From Azonexus sp. (GTDB taxonomy: Bacteria > Pseudomonadota > Gammaproteobacteria > Burkholderiales > Rhodocyclaceae), in NCBI GenBank assembly GCA_031260295.1, contig JAIRKE010000011.1:1-40589 (forward strand): DNA of 40,589 nt. The letters are read 5' to 3'. Positions 32,597 to 40,589 of this stretch are shown piece after piece (position 1 is the stretch's first letter; each line of letters begins with the position of its first letter). The notes under the pieces are model-generated. The model made no database searches, was not told the origin of the DNA, and saw only the letters and a list, made by a program, of their open reading frames with translations. Made by a program: the position numbers and the translations under genes.

Positions 32597-33616
32597 TCAA
32601 TCTCTGGCCACCGAATGCAGCTTGCGGTACTGGCCTGGCGTCATACCTTCGATTTCGCGGAATGCCTCGTAGAAATTGGATTGCGAGGTGAAGCCGACGT
32701 TGAGGCCGACCGCCAGCACCGAGGCCGAGGGTTCGTCGCGCAGCATGGCCTTGGCCGCCTCGATGCGCAGTTCCCGCAGGTAGCGGGAGAAGCCCTTGCC
32801 CAGGCGCGTATTCATCAGTTCTGATAATTGATGAGGCGTCAGGCCGAGACGCCCGGCCAGCGCCGGCAGGCTCAGTTCGATGTCGAGGTGGATGCGCTGC
32901 TCGCGCACCAGCGCGTCGAGCTTGGCCAGAGCGGCGGCGCAGTCGACCTGGGTCAGGGTCGAGTTGGCGTAGGCCGCCCGCGCCACTTCGCTGACCTCGC
33001 TTGCCAATTGCGGTCGCCCGCCGAGCGCCGTCTGCACCAGCAGGAAGGCCGCGCCGATGGCGATCGCGTAGAGGCTGAAAAACCATTTTTCCGGCAGCGC
33101 CGCCTGCATCAGGCCGAGCAGCGCGGCAAGGAGGGCGATGACGAAGACGCCGCCGAGCAGCAGGATTTCGAGAGGGAAACGGGCGCGCTCGAAGCGCAGC
33201 GCGTAGAGGCTGTGCGCCAGCCATAACAGGTAGCCGGCGCCGATGGCAAAGGCCAGCGGCAAGGCGATACCCGCAGGAAGCCAAGGGCTGACGACGACGG
33301 GCAAGGCATGCGCCAACAGCCAGGGGCCAGTGGTTGGCGGCAGGGCCGGTTGCAGCACAGGCCGGCTAAACAGGAAAAAGGCCGGCGCCACGGCAAAGAG
33401 GGCGATGCGATAGGGCGGCGCGGCGCACCACGGTCGGTCGAGATGGAGCCAGGCGAAGTGGGCCAGTTGCAAGCCGGCCAGGGCCAGCAGCAGAAGTAGC
33501 CCCATGCTTCTCGACCAGGGCTGATCGCGGTATTGATCACCGCGAAAATGCGTCAACGCCAGGCTGATGGCGCAAAATATCGAGTATCCGGCGAGAAGAA
33601 TGGCGAGCGATGTCAT
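32597..33616 (-). CDS. Membrane-anchored AraC-family transcriptional regulator
   Basis: 339 residues. The N-terminal two-thirds is hydrophobic with about six to seven predicted membrane helices (starting LAILLAGYSIFCAISLAL). The C-terminal AraC/XylS DNA-binding domain spans about 235-335: LPALAGRLGLTPHQLSELMN is the first helix-turn-helix, and VGFTSQSNFYEAFREIEGMTPGQYRK the second with the conserved AraC ending. No soluble ligand domain is present, so it presumably senses a membrane or periplasmic signal. I use the ATG at 33616; an ATG six codons upstream is possible. It is divergent from the fadD-like gene across 140 nt and may control it, a guess from position. Confidence 0.88.
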   Translation of the reverse strand: MTSLAILLAGYSIFCAISLALTHFRGDQYRDQPWSRSMGLLLLLALAGLQLAHFAWLHLDRPWCAAPPYRIALFAVAPAFFLFSRPVLQPALPPTTGPWLLAHALPVVVSPWLPAGIALPLAFAIGAGYLLWLAHSLYALRFERARFPLEILLLGGVFVIALLAALLGLMQAALPEKWFFSLYAIAIGAAFLLVQTALGGRPQLASEVSEVARAAYANSTLTQVDCAAALAKLDALVREQRIHLDIELSLPALAGRLGLTPHQLSELMNTRLGKGFSRYLRELRIEAAKAMLRDEPSASVLAVGLNVGFTSQSNFYEAFREIEGMTPGQYRKLHSVARD

Positions 33617-33756
33617 GATGGTCGACCTGGGCATGCGGCAGATGAAAACGGGCGGTGGGCGCAGAGTTCACACGCGGCGGCCGATTCGCCACTATTTCCG
33701 ATTTCGCATGCTTTGTCACGCCGGGCGGCTGAGGGAGAGGAGGGGAGGGGGGCAGC

Positions 33757-35418
33757 ATGGAAAAAATCTGGCTGAAGAGTTATCCGCCGGGCGTTCCGTC
33801 GACCATCAGCATCAGCCATGTGCCGTCGCTGGTCGCACTATTCGAGCAGGCTTGCGCCACCTATGCCGACCAGGTGGCCTACATCAGCCTGGGCAAGGAG
33901 ATGAGCTACCGCGAACTCGACGAGGCAAGTCGCGCCTTCGCAGGCTGGCTGCAATCGCTCGGGCTGGGCAAGGGTGAGCGTGTGGCGCTGATGATGCCCA
34001 ACCTGCTGCAATATCCGGTGGCGCTGTTCGGTACGCTGCGCGCCGGCTGCGTGGTGGTCAACTGCAACCCGCTGTACAAGCCGCGCGAACTGGAGCATCA
34101 GTTGAAGGATTCCGGCGCGGTGGCCATCGTCATCGTCGAGAACTTTGCCCGCACGCTGGAGCAGGTGATTGGCCGCACCGCGATCCGGCATGTGCTGGTG
34201 ACGCCGGTGGGCGAGTTGCTCGGGACGCTGAAGGGGGTGCTGATCAATTTTGCCGTCCGCCACGTCAAGAGGCGGGTGCCGGCGTGGAAACTGCCGGCGG
34301 CCATCGGCTTCGAGGCGGCGCTGGCCGCCGGCCGCCGCCACGGCTTTGAGGCGGTGGCGCTGGCTCATGACGATCTCGCCTTCCTGCAATACACCGGCGG
34401 CACCACCGGCGTTGCCAAGGGGGCGATGCTGACGCACGGCAACCTCACCGCCAACGTCACGCAGGCGCACGCCTGGGTCAAGCCGGTACTGCGGCCGGGG
34501 CGGGAATTCATCGTCACCGCGCTGCCGCTGTACCACATCTTCGCACTGACGGCGAACTGCTTGCTGTTCCTGATGATCGGCGCGCGCAACTTGCTGATCG
34601 TCGATCCGCGCGACATCCCCGGTTTCATCAAGGAATGGAGCAAATACCCGGTGACCGTGCTGAGCGGGGTCAACACGCTGTTCAACGCGCTGCTCAACCA
34701 CCCGAATTTTGCCAGGCTCGATTTCTCGACCATGAAGATCGCGTTGGGTGGCGGCATGCCGGTTCAGGAGTCGGTCGCCGACCGCTGGCAGCAGGTCGTC
34801 GGTATTCCGCTGTTGCAGGCCTATGGGCTGACCGAGACTTCGCCGGCGGTGACCGTCAATCCGCTGGACATGAAAAAATTCGATGGCGCCATCGGCCTGC
34901 CCATTTCCTCGACCGAGGTATCGATCCGCGACGATCTCGGCAATGAGGCGCCGGCGACCCAGATCGGCGAAATCTGCGTCCGTGGCCCGCAGGTGATGAA
35001 AGGTTACTGGCAGCGTCCTGACGAAACCGAGATCGCCTTCTTTCCGGACGGCTTTCTGCGCACCGGCGACATTGGCTACGTCGATGCCCAGGGCAATGTT
35101 TTTCTGGTCGACCGCAAGAAGGACATGATTCTGGTCTCCGGCTTCAACGTTTACCCGAACGAAGTCGAGGAGGCGGTGGCCTTGCATCCCGGCGTGCGCG
35201 ACGTGGCCGCCATCAGCGTGCCGGACGAGCATTCCGGCGAGGCGGTGAAGATCTTCGTCGTGCGCCAGGACCTGACGGTCACCGAGAAGGCGCTGATCGC
35301 GCACTGCCGCGGCCTGCTCACCGGTTACAAGATTCCCAAACATGTCGAATTCCGCGACAACCTGCCGCGCACCAACGTCGGCAAGATTTTGCGCCGCGCT
35401 TTGAAAGAAGGAGCCTGA
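33757..35418 (+). CDS. fadD: Long-chain fatty-acid CoA ligase (FadD-like)
   Basis: Acyl-CoA synthetase that activates fatty acids with ATP and CoA for degradation or phospholipid use. 553 residues, as usual for FadD. ATP/AMP motif [11 protein letters not shown] is at 212-222, the second adenylate motif [10 protein letters not shown] lies near 360, the FACS-type stretch [20 protein letters not shown] near 425-445, [21 protein letters not shown] near 450-470, and the catalytic Lys is in NVGKILRR near the C-terminus. A strong AGGAGGGGAGG ribosome site precedes the ATG. It is directly followed (no gap) by the nitronate monooxygenase-like gene, hence one operon. Chain-length preference cannot be read; more than one FadD paralogue is common. 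Confidence 0.92.
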   Translation: MEKIWLKSYPPGVPSTISISHVPSLVALFEQACATYADQVAYISLGKEMSYRELDEASRAFAGWLQSLGLGKGERVALMMPNLLQYPVALFGTLRAGCVVVNCNPLYKPRELEHQLKDSGAVAIVIVENFARTLEQVIGRTAIRHVLVTPVGELLGTLKGVLINFAVRHVKRRVPAWKLPAAIGFEAALAAGRRHGFEAVALAHDDLAFLQYTGGTTGVAKGAMLTHGNLTANVTQAHAWVKPVLRPGREFIVTALPLYHIFALTANCLLFLMIGARNLLIVDPRDIPGFIKEWSKYPVTVLSGVNTLFNALLNHPNFARLDFSTMKIALGGGMPVQESVADRWQQVVGIPLLQAYGLTETSPAVTVNPLDMKKFDGAIGLPISSTEVSIRDDLGNEAPATQIGEICVRGPQVMKGYWQRPDETEIAFFPDGFLRTGDIGYVDAQGNVFLVDRKKDMILVSGFNVYPNEVEEAVALHPGVRDVAAISVPDEHSGEAVKIFVVRQDLTVTEKALIAHCRGLLTGYKIPKHVEFRDNLPRTNVGKILRRALKEGA

Positions 35419-36306
35419 ATGGCCATCCCCGCATCCTTGAACAAGAACCTAGCGCTGCCCGTCATTTGTGCGCCGATGTTCATCATCTCCAATCCCGATC
35501 TGGTCATCGCCCAGTGCCAAGGGGGACTGATCGGTTCCTTCCCGGCGCTCAACGCCCGGCCGAAGGAAGTGCTCGATGCATGGCTGACACGGATCAAGGC
35601 CGAACTGGCGGACGATCCGCAAGCCGCGCCGTTCGCGGTCAACCAGATCATCCATCAGTCGAACGAGCGGCTCGAGCACGACATGGCATTGTGCGTCAAA
35701 CACCAGGTGCCGCTGATCATCACCAGCCTGCGCGCGCCGAACGATATCGCGCCGCAGGTCCATGCCTATGGCGGCAAAGTCTTCCACGACGTGATCAGTG
35801 TGCGCCATGCCGGGACGCTCAGCCCGTTCGCCCTGGTTGGCGAAATCCGCAAGTTCTACCAGGGACCGATCGCGCTGTCCGGAGCCATTACCAACGGCAG
35901 CGCCATCCTCGCCGCGCAGGCCATGGGCGCCGACTTTGCCTACATCGGCACGCGCTTCATCGCTACCCGCGAGGCACACGCGGTCGCGGCCTACAAGCAG
36001 GCGATCCTCGAATCGACGGCAGCCGATGTCGTGTACACCCCGTACTTCACCGGCGTGCACGGCAATTATTTGAAGAAAAGCATCGGTGCCGCCGGCCTCG
36101 ATCCGGACAACCTGCCACTCAAGGACAAGACCACGATGAGCTTCGGCAGTGCCCGCGATGCCAAGGCCTGGAAGGACATCTGGGGTGCCGGCCAGGGTGT
36201 CGGCACCATCGACGAGGTGCTGCCGACCGCCACCCTGATCGCGCGCCTGAAGCAAGAATACGCCGCCACCAGGGAGCGCTTGCTGGCAGGGCGATCGCAT
36301 GAATAA
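35419..36306 (+). CDS. Nitronate monooxygenase-like flavoprotein with internal deletion
   Basis: FMN-dependent TIM-barrel enzyme of the nitronate monooxygenase / 2-nitropropane dioxygenase family. 295 residues, whereas close relatives as I recall them are about 320. Conserved parts are present: PVICAPMFIISNPDLVIAQC, GSFPALNARP, PFAVNQIIH, LSPFALVGEIRKFYQGPIALSGAI, GADFAYIGTRFIAT and FTGVHGNYLKKSI. Between VRHA (about 128-131) and GTLSPFAL the usual roughly 22 residues are missing, including the GAGGHAG motif. The frame stays open. The joint lies near 35805-35812, at a CGCCATGCC that occurs in both expected flanks, as in slippage between short repeats. Activity is doubtful. The ATG follows the fadD TGA directly, with GAAGGAG upstream. 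Confidence 0.85.
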   Translation: MAIPASLNKNLALPVICAPMFIISNPDLVIAQCQGGLIGSFPALNARPKEVLDAWLTRIKAELADDPQAAPFAVNQIIHQSNERLEHDMALCVKHQVPLIITSLRAPNDIAPQVHAYGGKVFHDVISVRHAGTLSPFALVGEIRKFYQGPIALSGAITNGSAILAAQAMGADFAYIGTRFIATREAHAVAAYKQAILESTAADVVYTPYFTGVHGNYLKKSIGAAGLDPDNLPLKDKTTMSFGSARDAKAWKDIWGAGQGVGTIDEVLPTATLIARLKQEYAATRERLLAGRSHE

Positions 36307-36664
36307 CGACGTCATGCAAACACCGGGCTTGCAGGGCGGGTCTTGGCCCGCCGGCTTGCTCGGCGGCTAGTTTGGAGGAAGGCATGGCGCTACAGGACGA
36401 TTCATGCTGGGGTTCGCCTGCGGCTCGCCGCCAACCTGCTCCCAAACGGTTGCGCTTCTGCATGCAAGAAAATGGATCAAAACTGCTCTAATGTGTCCGT
36501 TTTCAGGAATAATTTTGACCCGCTTGGATTTCATAAAAACGCAAAATGTGACGACAGCCGCATTGCGGGTGAAATGTTCCGAGGAGAATCCATTCCGCGC
36601 CTGATGGCTATATGCCGCAGTGGCACGAGTTGCAGTTTTTTTTCCTCACAAAAGGAATTTTTCC
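36307..36664 (+). other. Intergenic region before the S-layer-like gene
   Basis: 358 nt without a credible gene. A 6-bp hairpin GGCGGG/CCCGCC (36335-36352) follows the flavoprotein gene and may be a weak terminator, but no T-run follows. From about 36460 the DNA becomes A+T-rich, ending with a run of eight T (about 36636-36645) and the ribosome site AAAAGGA 8 nt before the ATG at 36665. I see no promoter with both boxes; TTGACC (near 36516) is the best -35 but lacks a matching -10. A long A+T-rich leader fits a highly expressed surface-protein gene. Confidence 0.4.
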
Positions 36665-39600
36665 ATGGCTTTGACCGCTGTGCAAATTCAACAGGCATAC
36701 ATTGCCTTCTTTAATCGTCCCGCGGACACCGGCGGCATGAATTTCTGGTTGAACACTGATCTGGGTCTGCAAGATATTCTGAACCAGTTTGGCGCGTCTG
36801 CAGAGTATCTGAGCGATTTCGCGGGCTTGAGCAACACCCAGATCGTGACCAAGATTTACCAGAACCTGCTTGGCCGCGCGCCCGATACGCCGGGTCTGAA
36901 CTTCTGGGTTGGCGAGCTGGTGAATGGCAATGCGACCGTTGCCACCATCGCTTATAACGTTTTGGACGCTGCGCTGAATCCGTTGAGCGGCGTGCCGAAC
37001 TCGGACACGGCAACCGTTGAAAACAAGTCAGCCGCTGCCCAAGCCTTTACCGATGCGCTGGTGTCGCCCGCGCAAAAAGCGGCTTACGACCATGCCGGCG
37101 ACAATGGCATGGCTGGTGCGGTCAAGACCTGGCTGGCGTCCGTGAATGACAGCACCGCCAGCGTCGATGCCGCCAAGGCCAATCTGGACACTCTCGTACA
37201 AAAGCTGGTCGATGCCGATAGCGGTATTGAACCCCCCACGCCGGGCGACGGCGATACGATCTGGCTGGGCGGCTCGGATCCCACCAAGTACGGCCACCTG
37301 ACCAAGGACACCACCTTCATCGCCCAGACGGCTCAGCTCGACGACAATGCCGTTCTTGACGGCCGTGGCGGCAACAACACCATGGAAGCCACCATCCATG
37401 GCAACGAGGCGATCGCGCCGACCACCAAGAACATCCAGAAAGTCGTCATTCGCGGCCAAGACGCCACCAAGACTTCGTGGAACGACAACAACATCCTGGA
37501 CGGCGCCATGGTCGATGCCGACCGCATGGTTGGCGTCAAGCACTGGGAAAGCAAGAATTCCCGTGTCGACGTCGTTATCGAGGACGTCCGTATTCTGGAC
37601 AACCAGATCACCAAGGACATCACCATTGCCTTCCGTGAGTCCGATCCGGGCCACGTCGATTTCGCGGTCTATTTCGACCAGCCTTCCCTGCGCAGCCGGA
37701 CCTCTTCCAGCGGCTCGCTGAATATCGCTGTGCTGGACGCCGTGGGCCTTGAGGAACAGGGTCAGCCCCTGCGCGACAACCCCTTCAACATCGTCCGTTT
37801 CAAAATCGATGGCCAGTTGAAGGAAGTGCAGTTTGCCCGCGTGGATGGCGCCTCGACGCCCCAGGATTTGGCTAACGCCATTACCGCCGCGATTGCCGCA
37901 ATGCCGGGTCTGGCCGCGTATAACATCCAGGTGACGTTGACGGAAAACACCACCTTCTGGCTGCCGAACGACACCGTCTCGAACCGCATGAACGCCGGTT
38001 ACTTCATCACCCTGTCGTCCGACGGCCACACGGTCGAAGGCGGCGGCGGCGGCGCCTGGGACGTCGTTGGCGGCTTGCCGCAGGACAACGCCGTGATGGC
38101 GCGTCAGGTAGCGGCCAACTCGACCGCTACCGATCTGGTCATCAGCACCGTGATCCTCGACTACGTGGGCCGTGGCTCCATGGGCGGCGATCTGGTCATC
38201 GGCGGCATGTCGGTCGGCTACACCTCCGAATCCAAGGGCGTGCAGCAGTTCGACATCAGCGTCGAGCGCGACAGCAAGCTGGAAGTGATCTCCTCGACCA
38301 ACAACACCCTGCAAGTGGTGAATCTGGTCAACAAGGGTACCTACAACTTCCTCGGCGCTTACGAGCGTCTCTCCAATCAGGGCTTGCGTTCCGGCGACCT
38401 GACGGTGACGGGCGACACCACGGTGAACACCCTGTTCGGCGCCAAGAAGACGGGCGGGATTGGTGATCCGACCGTTATTGTTGGTGCGCAGCAGAACATC
38501 GACGGCGCCGGCCCGCAGCAGTTCAACGGCTACGGCTTCACCGACGTGCAAGCCATCAATGGCGTGGCCTTCAAGGGCAACCTGACGCTGAACGCCGTCC
38601 TGACGGAAAACGTGGTCGCCAAGTACATGAACCTGAAGGATCAGGCACCGAACGTGGCGGCTGCGGACAACGTGGTCTTCAACTACTCGCTGGGCGCTGG
38701 CAATGACAAGCTGGATCTGGCGATCTCCGACGCCAACCTACAAGCGGCGGGGACCACCACGCGTGAGGATTTCGTCCTCAACATCGATGGCGGAGCCGGC
38801 GACGATGTGATCACGGTGGCGATCTATGATTCTAGCGATCCCACCATGATGACGCTGGCCAATGCCGTTGGCGGTGCCGCGGCCTGGTACCAGAATGCCA
38901 AGTTGAACGCCAATCTCTTCATCGATGCCGGTTCCGGCAACGACACCATCAACACCATGGGTTCCGGCGACTGGACGGTCAAGCTGGGTACCGGCAACGA
39001 TACCTACTATGCCGACAACACGGCCGCCAAGGCTGTCTGGGTGTTCAATACCGCGAATCAGACTATTTGGGGGGCTGCTGCACGTAATCTGGCTAACCTC
39101 CAGAGCGGCACCAACAGTTCCTATATCGTGGTCAACGATGGAACCATCGGTGCTGCCAACGACGGCTTTAACCCTGCTCATGAGGAAATGTCCGGCTTGA
39201 ATGGCTTGAGGCTGCGCGTGGTTCTCAATGATATGTCGTACTCGAGCAATGTCGCTCCGGGAGGGCCGAATGGTCCGGGTACCTTCATCAGCAGCGTGGT
39301 GGATGTGCCGACCACGGCGGCGGGCAGCTACACGGTCACCGATCTCCAGATCAACCAGGCGATCAAGAAGGCGATCAATGGCGACCCGGTGCTCGGGAAG
39401 CTCCTCGCCGCCACCGATGGCCCGGCCAACACCCTGGTGGTGACCTCGCTGACCGATGGCCTGCATGTGAGTGTGGATCTGGGTATCGAGTTTGCCATTC
39501 CGACCTCGGTTGCCGCGAACGAAGTGTCTGCCTGGAACAGTGCACTCAAAACGACGGCTACCTGGACTGATGCACAGCTTCAGCTAGGTCGTATCGCTTC

Positions 39601-40420
39601 CTTGAATGCTCTGTTGGATCACGCTGCCTACGACACTAACCTCAGCCCAGGCTTGGTTAGCGGTTACGACGCGTTCGGCCCAAATCCGGGAACGGGCTAT
39701 ACCGCCTGGTATTCGGCCAACAAGGCTGCTGCTCTTGGAGGTGATGGTAGCTATGCAGCGGCGTTCGCCAATGATGGTCTGTTTTCTATGTATGGGAACT
39801 TCTCTGCCCATACGTCGAGCAGTATCGTCATTGTCGATGGCGCGGCCAGCGATCTCGATGTGGTGGTGCTCTCCACTGGCCAGTTCAGCCATGACACCAT
39901 CAAGTGGGGCGGCAGCTTCAACAACGGCAAGGTCACTGTGGTGAACTTCCAAACGCTTTTTCCAGACGCCTTGGGTGCAGACTGGCTTGACTTCACCGCC
40001 TACGGCGTCCGCTGGCTCGGCGTGGCAACGCTGGATACCAATGGCAAAGTTGACGGGGGGAATGGTTGGGCGATCAGTCAGGACCAGATCGGACTGCATA
40101 CCAGCCAAGCTGGCGTGGCTGCGACAGCACTGCCTACCTGGGGTGCCACTTCGTACATTGGCGACTTCACGGTCACGACGGGTGACAAGTACGTCACCCT
40201 GACGCGCGCCCCGGTGCCGACCGCAACGAACGATGACGCCACGACCTTGTACAAGATCGAATTGTGGACGGTCAATGGCAGCGAAGCGGATGCCTATCGC
40301 GACCTGGCCCCTGGTGAAGTGCGGGATACTTCCCAACTGATCGGCTATGTCGATCTGGGCCGGGTTATCGAAAGCTCTGTTGATCTCCAAAGCATCCTGG
40401 CGCATATCGACTTGTTCTAG
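36665..40420 (+). CDS. S-layer-like, DUF4214-containing secreted protein
   Basis: 1251 residues, no cysteine seen, no N-terminal signal peptide. Two DUF4214-type motifs open it: QQAYIAFFNRPADTGGMNFW (about 9-28) and YQNLLGRAPDTPGLNFWVGEL (about 63-83), as in RsaA-like S-layer proteins that attach to surface polysaccharide. The body is beta-rich and Thr/Asn/Asp-rich, with a short RTX-like part (GGAGDDVITV, GSGNDTINTMGSGD, GTGNDTYY) at about 708-785. The C-terminus ends SSVDLQSILAHIDLF, a plausible type I export signal. All this fits export by an ABC (type I) system and assembly as a surface array. Codon use is strongly biased in 37.25-38.7 kb and looser in 39.03-39.2 and 39.59-39.86 kb. AAAAGGA precedes the ATG. 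No transporter genes follow within the window. Confidence 0.85.
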   Translation: MALTAVQIQQAYIAFFNRPADTGGMNFWLNTDLGLQDILNQFGASAEYLSDFAGLSNTQIVTKIYQNLLGRAPDTPGLNFWVGELVNGNATVATIAYNVLDAALNPLSGVPNSDTATVENKSAAAQAFTDALVSPAQKAAYDHAGDNGMAGAVKTWLASVNDSTASVDAAKANLDTLVQKLVDADSGIEPPTPGDGDTIWLGGSDPTKYGHLTKDTTFIAQTAQLDDNAVLDGRGGNNTMEATIHGNEAIAPTTKNIQKVVIRGQDATKTSWNDNNILDGAMVDADRMVGVKHWESKNSRVDVVIEDVRILDNQITKDITIAFRESDPGHVDFAVYFDQPSLRSRTSSSGSLNIAVLDAVGLEEQGQPLRDNPFNIVRFKIDGQLKEVQFARVDGASTPQDLANAITAAIAAMPGLAAYNIQVTLTENTTFWLPNDTVSNRMNAGYFITLSSDGHTVEGGGGGAWDVVGGLPQDNAVMARQVAANSTATDLVISTVILDYVGRGSMGGDLVIGGMSVGYTSESKGVQQFDISVERDSKLEVISSTNNTLQVVNLVNKGTYNFLGAYERLSNQGLRSGDLTVTGDTTVNTLFGAKKTGGIGDPTVIVGAQQNIDGAGPQQFNGYGFTDVQAINGVAFKGNLTLNAVLTENVVAKYMNLKDQAPNVAAADNVVFNYSLGAGNDKLDLAISDANLQAAGTTTREDFVLNIDGGAGDDVITVAIYDSSDPTMMTLANAVGGAAAWYQNAKLNANLFIDAGSGNDTINTMGSGDWTVKLGTGNDTYYADNTAAKAVWVFNTANQTIWGAAARNLANLQSGTNSSYIVVNDGTIGAANDGFNPAHEEMSGLNGLRLRVVLNDMSYSSNVAPGGPNGPGTFISSVVDVPTTAAGSYTVTDLQINQAIKKAINGDPVLGKLLAATDGPANTLVVTSLTDGLHVSVDLGIEFAIPTSVAANEVSAWNSALKTTATWTDAQLQLGRIASLNALLDHAAYDTNLSPGLVSGYDAFGPNPGTGYTAWYSANKAAALGGDGSYAAAFANDGLFSMYGNFSAHTSSSIVIVDGAASDLDVVVLSTGQFSHDTIKWGGSFNNGKVTVVNFQTLFPDALGADWLDFTAYGVRWLGVATLDTNGKVDGGNGWAISQDQIGLHTSQAGVAATALPTWGATSYIGDFTVTTGDKYVTLTRAPVPTATNDDATTLYKIELWTVNGSEADAYRDLAPGEVRDTSQLIGYVDLGRVIESSVDLQSILAHIDLF

Positions 40421-40524
40421 AGCCGCTTCTGTCCCGAGTGTCCTCCCGGTTCGCCGGGGTAGCGCCAACGACGCAATTATGTATCTGATGCACATGACAA
40501 GGTGCTGAGGTTTTGGTGACAATC

Positions 40525-40546
40525 CCGAGATGGCAAACCATCTCGG
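40525..40546 (+). terminator. Hairpins after the S-layer-like gene
   Basis: CCGAGATGG-CAAA-CCATCTCGG is a perfect 9-bp stem about 105 nt past the stop. A smaller CCCGG-TTCG-CCGGG hairpin lies near 40445-40458, closer to the stop. Neither is followed by a T-run, so they may act as 3'-end stabilisers for an abundant mRNA rather than as intrinsic terminators. Confidence 0.4.
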
Positions 40547-40589
40547 AAACACAATCAACCGGATCATTCGCGATATCGCCTACACCAAA

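Noticed and set aside
36343..36714. A 123-codon plus-strand frame before the S-layer-like gene
   Set aside because: It has no ribosome site and runs into the S-layer-like gene in another frame; the DNA looks like an A+T-rich leader rather than coding sequence.

Overview
The window looks like chromosome of a Rhodocyclales-type betaproteobacterium (Azoarcus/Dechloromonas-like). This is judged from high G+C, the block of an RpfE-family gene, recJ and prfB, a beta-type RelA, LolC/LolD, ComEC, MtfA, and a DUF4214-type S-layer-like protein. The assignment is by recognition, not by search.

Left edge (1-4.08 kb, minus strand): prfB, with an intact programmed +1 frameshift, then recJ and an rpfE-like gene. 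This is housekeeping DNA. Next, 4.1-18.15 kb looks like an accessory island. It holds a minus-strand cluster that reads, in transcription order, GNAT acetyltransferase, outer-membrane lipoprotein of unknown family, a 3470-residue RTX protein with a lipase-like N-terminus, an intrinsic terminator, and a HlyC-type acyltransferase. The HlyC-like protein has Lys where HlyC has its catalytic His, and the lipase-like nucleophile elbow is degenerate (AGSLSG). No type I secretion genes are present. The island's right edge carries remnants of two toxin-antitoxin modules.

From 18.19 kb (plus strand): lolC and lolD overlap, followed by an intact ParDE-type module. A convergent DUF2062 membrane protein comes next, then comEC, two overlapping alpha/beta hydrolases, and mtfA on the minus strand. 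An orphan glutamate/aspartate-type periplasmic binding protein and relA follow, relA with a -10 box only 8 nt from its ATG. Then come an SH3b exported protein, a minus-strand M48 protease, a repeat-rich intergenic region, a membrane-anchored AraC regulator, and the divergent fadD-like/nitronate monooxygenase-like pair. The last of these appears to have lost about 22 residues, including its GAGGHAG motif. The window ends with a cysteine-free, S-layer-like protein of 1251 residues.

The most unusual parts are the RTX cluster (order, missing catalytic His, a 498-bp internal tandem repeat whose fifth copy is displaced to the C-terminus, and a lipoprotein partner), the deleted flavoprotein, and the repeat-rich gap at 32.34-32.58 kb.
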